Of a DNA stretch of 46,060 bases, positions 18,538 to 26,038 are shown one piece after another (the first letter of the stretch is position 1; each line of letters opens with the position of its first letter). The notes beneath the pieces were generated by a model. The model searched no databases. It was not told where the DNA came from and worked only from the letters and a program-made list of their open reading frames with translations. This DNA comes from Pirellula staleyi DSM 6068 (lineage in GTDB: Bacteria; Planctomycetota; Planctomycetia; Pirellulales; Pirellulaceae). The translations under genes and the position numbers were made by a program. The stretch is from assembly GCA_945870455.1 (NCBI GenBank), contig CAMBSL010000013.1, positions 1-46,060 of the forward strand, in the 5' to 3' direction.

Positions 18538-19752
18538 GTGAATGAATCGGACTTCCAGAAAGATTTCCCTGGGAAACTGGTCACAACCTGTCTCACCGAA
18601 TACTTGAACGGGCCAATGGAGCCCCCAATTCAGACAAAAACGTTTGCATTCGTTCCGGATCCCCTTCCTCCCAAAATTGATTGGAAGGCTTTGCAGCTAG
18701 AGCATTTCGATCGCTATTCCGAAACGCTCTTGGCCTTAGGAAAAATCAACGGACTACACAAGCGAGTTGGGAACGCTGCGGGAATGTTGCGAACCTTGTG
18801 GATGCGTGAAGCAAAGCTATCCTCGGAAGTAGAAAACATTCACACCACGGCAGAAGAGCTTGTATTGGCGGGGGCAGGACGATCCTTGAATCCGCGTGAT
18901 AGCAGTCTCGAAAGTTGGAACTATGTCCGAGCGCTTGAACATGGGATCCATTCCGAGTTCTCTTTTACGAGAGAGCGTGAAATAAGAACTCGGCCAACTC
19001 GGCCATTCCCATCACTGAATGGATGAATGGTTTCAAATTGATAATGAGTGAGGGCGACGGCAAAGAGAGGAGGAATATACTCGTGAGAATTGTTCACGAA
19101 GACTTCGAGATCGCGAATTGCATTGAGCCAATCATCTCCGGGAGGCATTGGAATAAACCGGGCGTGTCGAGCTCCGGGTAGCGGCCCACTCAAGTAGACA
19201 CCTTTGTCGCGGAACAGACCTGGGCGATGATGCTTGCCGCGAACGCTTTGTAGCAAGATATCGTGCATTTCCCGAATGAGTCGAGATGACCATGGCAAAC
19301 TGCTCGAGCACCCTGTCGTCTACATGAGTGCTTACATCAACGAACATCGCAAGCAGTACGTCGACCTTCTTTTAAGAATCAGTCAACAAGGAGGTCAAGC
19401 ATGGTCTGACTGGATTGGTTTCTTTCTGGAAGCTATTCGAACTCAGTCTCTCGACGCTATTTGGCGCAGCGAAGAATTGATCAACCTGCAGGTTCGTTTT
19501 CAGGACCTTCTTAAAACAGACGGCGCACCGACAAGGTTGTTTCCCGTTGTCGATTCATTGTTTGCTTCTCCTGCAATCAATATTGCAGATCTCATGAAAC
19601 ATACAGAAACCACTAAAACAACCGCAGGAAAAGACATGGAGCGTCTCGAACGTCTTGGTATCGTCCGAGAGATTACCGGACGCGAACGCGAACGCGATTG
19701 GCTTGCACAAGACATCGTCAACGTCATCTCCAAGGAATCGCCGCAACAATGA
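18538..19752 (+). pseudogene. Fic family protein gene disrupted by internal inversion
   Basis: Three pieces of one Fic (AMP-transferase-type) protein. The N-terminal part on the plus strand (18538..18956) has the inhibitory-helix motif SSEVEN and NYVRALEHGI. The Fic core lies on the minus strand (18957..19299): LPWSSRLIREMHDILL and the active-site HPFSDGNGRVGR. The C-terminal part is back on plus (19300..19752): LLEHPVVYMSAY and a winged-helix-like tail. Turning the middle segment round gives exactly 405 codons including stop, reading GIHSDLPWSS and LVKENLLEHP across the joins. As it stands no active Fic protein can be made. The start could be GTG 18538 or ATG 18616. The 3' end overlaps hsdM by ATGA. 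Confidence 0.9.
18957..19299 (-). other. Inverted 343-bp segment carrying the Fic catalytic core
   Basis: The segment reads as Fic core only on the minus strand, while both flanks read on plus. Breakpoints are set by in-frame restoration: CATTCCGA|GTTCTC on the left and GGCAAA|CTGCTC on the right. No inverted repeat longer than about 4 bp is seen at the ends, which argues against a classical invertase switch. The track ORF 18921..19298 is this segment plus antisense of the flank. Confidence 0.85.
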
Positions 19753-20213
19753 CCACAACACAAGACATCGTCGCAAAACTCTGGTCGCTGTGCCACGTCC
19801 TACGTGACGATGGCATTACGTATCATGAGTATGTGACCGAACTTACATTTCTCCTCTTCCTTAAGATGATGAAGGAGACACAGCAAGAAAAGCTGCTGCC
19901 GGCTGGGTATCGTTGGGATGATCTGACAGCGAAAGATGGCGTCGATCAATTGGCTTTCTATCGATCGTTGCTTGTACATCTGGGCAATGAAGGCTCCGGT
20001 CGAGTACAAGCAATTTTCGCCAACGCCAATACCTCATTACGCCAACCAAAGAACCTTGCCAAGATCGTTGGCGACATCGACAAGCTAGATTGGTACTCGG
20101 CTCGCGAAGAAGGGTTGGGTGATCTGTACGAAGGCTTGCTAGAAAAAAACGCGAGCGAGAAGAAGTCGGGGGCTGGTCAATACTTTACGCCGCGACCATT
20201 GAGCAGTATGTGA
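19749..20213 (+). pseudogene. hsdM: N-terminal fragment of type I DNA methyltransferase HsdM
   Basis: About 150 residues matching the HsdM N-terminal domain (VAKLWSLCHVLRDDGITYHE, LFLKMMKET, YRWDDLTAKDG, then GLGDLYEGLLEKNASEKKSG) and ending in GAGQYFTPRPL, the point where the SAM-binding domain should begin. The rest of the roughly 490-aa protein, including the NPPF/Y catalytic motif, is gone. ATG 19749 overlaps the fic stop. After about 20200 the sequence belongs to an oppositely oriented EEP gene, so the truncation is a rearrangement, not a point mutation. Its class differs from the HsdM tail at 12256, so these are pieces of two methylases. Confidence 0.92.
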
Positions 20214-20484
20214 CTCCATTGATCTTCGCGGCTGCACTTGCCTCATGAGGATCTTCCAATCGCTCCAAAGGGAGGAGACTCAGGACTGCTGCCCAATGCT
20301 GGTTGCGTCCCATTACTTCCTTGGAAAGATTGGCGTTGAAGCCCAAGATCTTTGTCCCGTCGTTTTCAGACCACTTCGGGTGAACCTCAGTAAGCAGCCA
20401 TACATCGCATTCTTGACCGAGAATCAAGTCCCGGTGCTGCTCCGTCATAAGCCGATTTTCTACATTCCAAGTTCCGATTCGCAT
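20200..20484 (-). pseudogene. 5' fragment of endonuclease/exonuclease/phosphatase family gene
   Basis: From ATG 20484: MRIGTWNVENRLMTEQHRDL, ECDVWLLTEVHPKW, HEASAAAKINGVTYCSM. The GTWN(V/L)EN and LTE(V/T)H motifs are the start of the EEP (DNase I-like) fold, holding the first metal-binding Asn and Glu. The similarity stops at about 20200, where HsdM begins on the other strand, so the catalytic C-terminal half (His, Asp-x-Asn) is missing. The track start at 20499 is within duplicated sequence. Confidence 0.75.
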
Positions 20485-20569
20485 GGTGCCTTCCATCAAG
20501 CTTTTGCCAGGGTTCTAGGTGGACGGCACATGGAATGTGCCTACTACTTTTTCGCATGGTGCCTTCCAT
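20478..20569. repeat. 19-bp direct repeat flanking a REP-like insert
   Basis: TTCGCATGGTGCCTTCCAT occurs at 20478-20496 (over the EEP start codon) and at 20551-20569. Between them lies the 53-bp palindrome-containing unit at 20498..20550. The arrangement looks like a target-site duplication around an inserted element. Confidence 0.8.
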
Positions 20570-20796
20570 TCTGTCCGTGTTTAGTTTAGTCGTGGCCGAA
20601 AATCACTTTTCTTATCGGTGCTGTGAACGACCATTGCTTCTACCGCCGATTACTGCCCGCAGAGCCCATTGTCCGCCACGGGCTATCGCAAAAGATACAG
20701 CCCACTAGAGTAGCAGGCACGATCCGCCGTGCCGTTCGCAGTTAAGCTTTTGCCAGGACTCTAGGTGGACGGCACATGGAATGTGCCTACTGCTTT
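20498..20796. repeat. Two copies of a 53-bp unit with GGCACATGGAATGTGCC palindrome
   Basis: Copy 1 (20498-20550) and copy 2 (20744-20796) differ at three positions over 53 bp. Each contains the palindrome GGCACATGGAATGTGCC. A third, diverged hairpin (GGCACG...CGTGCC) lies at 20716-20733. No gene is seen in 20570..20994. Confidence 0.85.
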
Positions 20797-20994
20797 GACT
20801 TTTGTCGGCTGAGCTCGGACGCTATCACAAATATGCGAGAATGACATAAGGACGGGCTGAAATCCGACAAAACCTTTGTCGCTTCTCGGCCGCTATACCA
20901 ATATGATGTTTCAAGACATTGTTGTTCTGGCCATCCAACCATGCTTGCGTTGGGATAAACCCATCGTGAGAATTTTGAGAAGACTTCGGATCCC

Positions 20995-22569
20995 ATGTAT
21001 CGACGCGATTTTACTCTCTCCTCCGTTGCTGCTCTGCTTTTTCAAACTCGCTGTCCCAGCAGACTCCTATCGCAGATTCCATCCGACCCAAAAGCCGATA
21101 TCACAACAGGCAACGGACTGTCGGGACCCGCTGCAGGTCCTTGGCGACGGTTGTTTCTCGATGCAACTGTCGTCGAAGAACAGCAAGGCTTAACCCGGCA
21201 ATTTCATTCCGCTGAAAAGCATAGCAGCAACCCAATTATCATTGCCGATCGGCCCTGGGAAGGTACCTCCGCAATTACTGGTCCGTACGTTTACGGGACT
21301 GTTTTGAAAGACGGACAGCGTTACCGAATGTGGTACCAAGTGCTGTTTCAAGGCAACCATGTAGGCTATGCCGAGTCAGATGACGCTATCCATTGGCAGA
21401 AACCAGCGCTCGATATCATTCATTATGAGGGCCAATCCACTAACTTCGTCGTGTCCGAATTCGACACCGAAAAGTCTGGTGGTCGATGCCACAATCCCAA
21501 CGTCATTCTTCGACCAAATGACCCCAACCCCGAGCGGCGATATGCACTCTATGGATTCGATGGAAAAGCCGGGCACGCACGAGTCGCTTTCTCCGCCGAT
21601 GGTTTGAACTGGCGGTATCCTCCCGAGAGTGCACAGCAACCTCTGTTCACTTCGTCGGATGTCGTAAACTTCGGCTACGATCCGTATCAAGATCGTTACT
21701 TCAGCACTTGGAAGACACGGGATCGACGCGGCCGAGCTGTTGGGATCGCTTGGTCTAAGGATGGTGAGAAATGGAACAAACCCTTCGATGGGCCGGTTTT
21801 TGTGGCCGATGACTTGGACCCAAGCGACACGCAGATTTACGGCATGCCTGCCTTTGCATATCAAGGTATGTATATCGGCTTGCCCTGGATGTATCGGGCT
21901 CGCTACTTTCGTTATGGCGAATACAGCGTTGAGAAGCTGCATGAAGCCCAATCCGATTCACCGCGAACCATGGAGGTGCAATTGGCTTGGTCATGGGACC
22001 TTGTCAATTGGACTCGCCCTCCCGAGCGGAACCAATTCATTCCGCGTGGCCAAGCTTCGGATTGGGATCGCGGCATGATCGTGACAGCTTGTGCACCCAT
22101 TGTGGTTGGAGACAAACTCTATTTCTATTTTGGAGGCACCGATCGAGTGCATGATGAAAAACGAGTTCAAACTGCGATCGGTTTAGCAACCTTGCGATTG
22201 GATGGATTCTGCTCCATGTCAAACCTTGACTCCAAGGAAGGCTGGTTGATCACGCGACGGGAGCCGTTTCGAACTCCAATCGTCACGATCAATGCTCGCA
22301 CACAACCGAGCGGCTCAATCTCGGCCGAAATCCTCGACCGAAAGAACAAGGTGGTCGCTGGTTTTTCTCGGAATCAATGTATGCCATTTCAAGGCGACTC
22401 GGTCCGACATCGTTTGCAATGGACGACAAAGAACTTTCCGGAAGGTGCAATGGCGAGCGATTTCAAAATTCGCTTTTGGCTAAAGGATGCGGAGCTGTTT
22501 TCGTATTTACCCGAATCGCTCGACCCAAACCAAAGGGACTTGGCGAGATTCCCAAGCACGGGTCCATAG
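20995..22569 (+). CDS. Secreted beta-propeller glycosidase-like protein
   Basis: 524 aa. The N-terminus MYRRDFTLSSVAALLF resembles a weak Tat or Sec signal. The body has repeated bladed motifs of five-bladed GH32/GH43/GH130-type propellers: GTVLKDGQRYRMWYQ, VGYAESDDAIHWQKP, NPNVILRPNDPNPERRYALY, RVAFSADGLNW, GIAWSKDGEKWNKP, WSWDLVNWTRP. The C-terminal part (IVTINARTQPSGSISAEILD) looks like a beta-sandwich module. Such proteins are plentiful in planctomycete genomes, often near sulfatases, and are assumed to act on polysaccharides; substrate and activity are unknown here. ATG 20995 chosen. Monocistronic, flanked by repeat-rich DNA. Confidence 0.8.
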   Translation: MYRRDFTLSSVAALLFQTRCPSRLLSQIPSDPKADITTGNGLSGPAAGPWRRLFLDATVVEEQQGLTRQFHSAEKHSSNPIIIADRPWEGTSAITGPYVYGTVLKDGQRYRMWYQVLFQGNHVGYAESDDAIHWQKPALDIIHYEGQSTNFVVSEFDTEKSGGRCHNPNVILRPNDPNPERRYALYGFDGKAGHARVAFSADGLNWRYPPESAQQPLFTSSDVVNFGYDPYQDRYFSTWKTRDRRGRAVGIAWSKDGEKWNKPFDGPVFVADDLDPSDTQIYGMPAFAYQGMYIGLPWMYRARYFRYGEYSVEKLHEAQSDSPRTMEVQLAWSWDLVNWTRPPERNQFIPRGQASDWDRGMIVTACAPIVVGDKLYFYFGGTDRVHDEKRVQTAIGLATLRLDGFCSMSNLDSKEGWLITRREPFRTPIVTINARTQPSGSISAEILDRKNKVVAGFSRNQCMPFQGDSVRHRLQWTTKNFPEGAMASDFKIRFWLKDAELFSYLPESLDPNQRDLARFPSTGP

Positions 22570-22623
22570 CGATTGACAATGCGAAAACCCTTGCGACGAT
22601 CAAGATGATAAACTTCCGACTTT

Positions 22624-22854
22624 TCACATTGGATGAGCAAGCCGATGCATTCTGCCTAAACGGGAAAGACTATCTCTCTGGGGTTTACGGATATTCTGTG
22701 GCGGGATGACTTCCAGCGAAGCCATTTCACCAGGTAGTGGACCGGATTTTGGTACTGCGATTAAATCCTGCTGCCGCCAATCGAGAGCTTGCTGGACGAA
22801 CAGCGACAGATCAAGAACTTCGGAGACAATGTTGCCGGCTTCGTCACTAGCCAA
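22624..22854 (-). other. Possible coding remnant between propeller protein and repeat cluster
   Basis: An open minus-strand frame (EAGNIVSEVLDLSLFVQQAL, then WRQQDLIAVPKSGPLPGEMA) has a more protein-like composition than the shadow ORFs nearby, but there is no convincing start signal and no family that I recognise. It may be a gene remnant or chance. The rest of 22570..23266 is repeats. Confidence 0.2.
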
Positions 22855-22861
22855 GCATCCC

Positions 22862-23046
22862 AGGAACCGGGCTAGCCCCGGTTTTCTTGACGCAGACGGA
22901 TCGGAACCAGATGAAAAACCGGGGCTGATCAGGGAACCGGGGCTAGACTTAGAACCGGGCTAGACTGAGAACCGGGCTAGGCTTAGAACCGGGGCTAGGC
23001 TTAGAACCGGGGCTAGGCTTAGAACCGGGGCTAGCGCCCAACGGCT
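22862..23046. repeat. Cluster of AACCGGGGCTAG repeats
   Basis: At least six tandem copies of the unit TTAGAACCGGGGCTAGGC (some lacking one G) are preceded by an inverted copy (GCTAGCCCCGGTTTTC, near 22872) and end in GCTAGCGCCCAACGGCT. It is the same family as 9559..9700 in the opposite orientation. Confidence 0.88.
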
Positions 23047-23266
23047 CGCTAAGATCTGCTCGCGACCTGCGGTATGCGTTTGCAAGGTTTACATGAAATA
23101 ACAAGTTTGTTTTAAATCGTGCGCCCAAAATGATTCAGAACCGTGCCTCGTGTGTTGGGACTATTTTGGCCCAATGTAACTTTGCGTTCGGCATAATGCC
23201 TCTATCCATGGATTTTGCGTTGATCTGCTTCAATGATACTTTGCTCGCACAAATTGGGTGTCTTCC

Positions 23267-23563
23267 ATGATTGAACTGAAAAATGAAATTGGGCAGATTC
23301 TTCTGAGTCTTGACTGCGGCCTGATCAAGAACAGTCAGGGACAAACGATCGGCTCGACGCGTGGGAATGCCCTCTTGAATCTGCAGGGGCAAGTGCTGGC
23401 TGAGGTGACTGAGGGGTGCGTCTATAGCGTCTCAAAAGAGCTTCTGCTCGAAACGCGTGGCAATGAGATTCTCAATTTGAAGGGTCAGCGACTGGCCACG
23501 GTCGATGGAGGAGAGCAACTTGAACGCGGCCTGTTGGCTGCGGCTTTTCTCTTGTTCTGCTAA
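23267..23563 (+). CDS. Small beta-repeat hypothetical protein
   Basis: 98 aa from ATG 23267 (the track's GTG at 23258 is less likely). The sequence alternates hydrophobic beta strands with Gly turns in a recurring pattern (NSQGQTIGSTRGNALLNLQG, then TRGNEILNLKGQRLATVDG), suggesting a short repeated beta structure. A hydrophobic C-terminus (LLAAAFLLF) could be a membrane or hydrophobic tail. No family recognised. Repeat clusters lie on both sides. Confidence is moderate because composition and internal repeats look protein-like. Confidence 0.6.
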   Translation: MIELKNEIGQILLSLDCGLIKNSQGQTIGSTRGNALLNLQGQVLAEVTEGCVYSVSKELLLETRGNEILNLKGQRLATVDGGEQLERGLLAAAFLLFC

Positions 23564-23633
23564 ATGGTCGCGTGGCCTACGAGCGTGCGGAGGTACGTGT
23601 CATTCCCGTCTACTCGAAATAGACGGGATTCCT

Positions 23634-23742
23634 GAGTAGGATGGGACCATTTGTCCCGTCCAAACAAAGGCCCATTTGTCCCGTTGTCCCGTCCAAACAA
23701 AGGCCCATTTGTCCCGTTGTCCCGTCCAAACAAAGGCCCGGA
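23634..23742. repeat. Tandem GTCCCGTCCAAACAAAGGCCC repeats with REP core
   Basis: It begins with GTAGGATGGGACCAT (the same core as in and after hsdR), then three near-identical units containing TCCCGTCCAAACAAAGGCCC, two of them followed by ATTTGTCCCGTTG, with a period of about 34 bp. The track ORF starting at 23651 translates this repeat (RPNKGPFVPLS) and overextends the next gene. Confidence 0.88.
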
Positions 23743-23836
23743 CATTGTTGGCTCATGGCCTGTGATTTCTTGCCAACCACGGTTTTTGAGGTTATCGTTA
23801 ACGAACGAAAACGACCTCATTTTTGTAAGGACTTGC

Positions 23837-24256
23837 TTGAATCCACAAACATCCGACTCCAAAGATCCTCGCGTTGATCTTGCACATGAGCGAACCGATA
23901 TGGCCAACTACCGTACGCAGTTGGCATTGGACCGAACTACGCTGGCGTGGATCCGAACTTCACTGACGTTTGCAAGTTTTGGATTTGGAATGGTCGGATT
24001 TTTTCGGTCTCTTCCTCATGATCCGTTGAAGCGGGACCCAAGTCGAGTTCATGCAGCGGCCATTCAATTTGGAACAACGCTGATCATCATTGGAATTGTA
24101 GCGATGGCGCTTTCGAGCGTCTCGCATTGGCGAGCTCTTCGAAGATTGCGGCGAGGAGAGCCACCCATACTGACTGTCTGGCCATTGAGCATCGTGGTCG
24201 CTACCTTGGTGGCGGTACTTGGGCTGGCTGGTCTTTGGGCAATTTTTTTCATATGA
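23837..24256 (+). CDS. DUF202 family membrane protein
   Basis: About 139 aa from TTG 23837, which has AGGA 5 nt upstream; ATG 23900 is the alternative (118 aa). The motif LALDRTTLAWIRTSLTFASFGFGM is the DUF202 (YidH-like) signature, followed by two more membrane helices (TLIIIGIVAMALSSV and LSIVVATLVAVLGLAGLW) around a basic loop. Three transmembrane helices in total. DUF202 proteins are small inner-membrane proteins of unknown role, some linked to acid or polyphosphate biology in other phyla. The track extends it 62 codons upstream into the tandem repeat, which is not credible. Confidence 0.82.
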   Translation: MNPQTSDSKDPRVDLAHERTDMANYRTQLALDRTTLAWIRTSLTFASFGFGMVGFFRSLPHDPLKRDPSRVHAAAIQFGTTLIIIGIVAMALSSVSHWRALRRLRRGEPPILTVWPLSIVVATLVAVLGLAGLWAIFFI

Positions 24257-24437
24257 ATTGAGGCTATTTCCAGGCAGAATCAACCATTATTCGTGCGACC
24301 TTGCACGAAGACAATCGCTATACTGGCAGACGTGAGGCGCAAAAGCGAACCTGTCTAACTATCTCGCCCCTTTTTCTTACGGGCTTGCAATGGCTGCGTC
24401 GACGACATTTCGCTTCTAATTGAATAGGGGACAAGTC

Positions 24438-25988
24438 ATGAATCGTGAACGACGAGAGTTTTTGTCGGACGTCGGTAAAGGGAAGCTCGTAGCGACCATA
24501 GGTACATCGCTAGCAACCGAATTGGGTCTTGAGCAAGTGGTCGCTCGCGATGTGGACGATCATCTCAAGTTCGGTAACATGGAACCACTTGTCGACATGA
24601 TGGAGAATACACCGGTCGCGAAACTGCAACAGACTGTTGTGGCCAAGCATCGAGCCGGAGCGGATTTGCGATCCCTGACTGCGGCAGCGGCACTTGCAAA
24701 CGCGAGAGCATTCGGTGGTCAAGATTACGATGGCTACCATACGTTCATGGCGTTAGGACCGGCCCTGGAAATGGCGAGAGAATTGCCGGACGATCGCAAA
24801 CTTCTGCCGCTACTCAAGGTCTTTTACCGCAATACCAATCGAATTCAAACAACGGGCACAAACGAAAAGGAAGTGCTGCGCCGTATCGAAGTCGCGCAGC
24901 GAGCAGGCAAACGTCCTGACGGCGAAATGCTTAGACAAGCGACGCGCGATGCCGATTTCGATCATGCCGAAGAGTTGTTCGCGGTATTGGCAGATGCGCC
25001 GCCGAACGAGGCTTACAATCATTTGCAGTTCGCGATCCAAGACGAGGTCGACGTCCATCGAACGGTGCTAGCTTGGCGGGCATGGATGATGTTGGATGTG
25101 ACCGGCCCGCAATATGCGCATACGCTCTTGCGGCAATCTGTTCGGTACTGCGTTGATTCGGAACAAAGTCGAATCAAACGAAATACCGCACCATCGGGTG
25201 TTCGAGACTTGTTGCCGAAATTGCTTGACGAGTACGGCTTGGTCGGAAAAACGTTAGGCCAACGCGAGCCAAGCGACTCAAGCCTCGACGAACTCGTTCA
25301 GATTGTCTTCAGCGAGGATCGAACTCAAGCGGCGACGGCCGTAGCCGCAGCTCTTGCAGATGGCGTTTCACCGGAATCGATTGGTGAATCACTATCACTG
25401 GCTGCAAATCGACTGCTGCTGCACGATCCAGGAAGAACTGCGCCCCAAGCATCGAAAGAAAAGCCTGTCGGCAGTGTGCATGGCGCCAGTGTTGGAGTTC
25501 ACGCAATGGATTCCGCGAATGCTTGGCGAAACATTTCAAGAGTCAGCAATCAACGCAATCAAGTTGCTAGCTTGATCGTCGGTGCCTACCATACGGCCGG
25601 CCAGACCAAGTCTGTCGGATCGCAGCCGCTGGAATTCGCGACTGCATCCGATGAATTGAAGTCACTTGATTCGTCCAAACTGCTTGCAGAATTGGCGTTG
25701 TCCGTTCGCGATGGCAATCAGCTTCGCGCGTGTTCGGCAGTCTTTGAGCTCAATCGCAAAGGCACCGGCCCTGAGCCTGTTTTCGCGGCGCTGCTACCCT
25801 TTGCCGTGAGTGAAGACGGAGCCTTGCATGCTGAGAAATTTTATCGCACGGTCCGAGAAGAATTCATAGCAACGCGACCATCGCAGCGGTGGAATCATCT
25901 CATCGCGCTTGCAAGGGTGACGGCAAGCGAATACGGCAACCCGGCACCGGGTCGGGACGAAGCCATCCAATTGCTTGGACTCGGATAG
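24438..25988 (+). CDS. Conserved hypothetical protein with Tat-like N-terminus, next to mtdB
   Basis: 516 aa. ATG 24438 follows AGGGGAC. The N-terminus MNRERREFLSDVGKGKLVAT has an RRxFL Tat-like motif, though the following segment is only weakly hydrophobic. The body is almost all alpha-helical, with stretches such as LRSLTAAAALANARAFGGQD, DGYHTFMALGPALEMAREL, AYNHLQFAIQDEVDVHRTVL and SLIVGAYHTAGQ, conserved-looking with several His residues in GYHTF, VHRTV and AYHTA. I do not know a function. It ends 50 bp before mtdB on the same strand, so an operon is likely, but a link to C1 metabolism is inference only. Confidence 0.75.
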   Translation: MNRERREFLSDVGKGKLVATIGTSLATELGLEQVVARDVDDHLKFGNMEPLVDMMENTPVAKLQQTVVAKHRAGADLRSLTAAAALANARAFGGQDYDGYHTFMALGPALEMARELPDDRKLLPLLKVFYRNTNRIQTTGTNEKEVLRRIEVAQRAGKRPDGEMLRQATRDADFDHAEELFAVLADAPPNEAYNHLQFAIQDEVDVHRTVLAWRAWMMLDVTGPQYAHTLLRQSVRYCVDSEQSRIKRNTAPSGVRDLLPKLLDEYGLVGKTLGQREPSDSSLDELVQIVFSEDRTQAATAVAAALADGVSPESIGESLSLAANRLLLHDPGRTAPQASKEKPVGSVHGASVGVHAMDSANAWRNISRVSNQRNQVASLIVGAYHTAGQTKSVGSQPLEFATASDELKSLDSSKLLAELALSVRDGNQLRACSAVFELNRKGTGPEPVFAALLPFAVSEDGALHAEKFYRTVREEFIATRPSQRWNHLIALARVTASEYGNPAPGRDEAIQLLGLG

Positions 25989-26038
25989 ACGACTGCAACG
26001 TTCTTGACGGGAACGTCTCTGCAAGCTTCAATAGGGCC

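Noticed and set aside
18921-19298. Independent minus-strand Fic gene
   Set aside because: It lacks its own N- and C-terminal parts, and its tail is antisense of the flanking plus-strand fic sequence; it is better explained as an inverted piece of one gene.
12168-20500. Complete mobile element with attachment sites
   Set aside because: No integrase and no duplicated tRNA 3' sequence were found downstream, so attL/attR cannot be assigned.
22862-23046. CRISPR array
   Set aside because: Units are contiguous, with no unique spacers of constant length, and no cas genes are present.
23651-23836. N-terminal extension of the DUF202 protein
   Set aside because: This stretch is a translated tandem nucleotide repeat plus a linker; TTG 23837 with an AGGA upstream fits the family start better.
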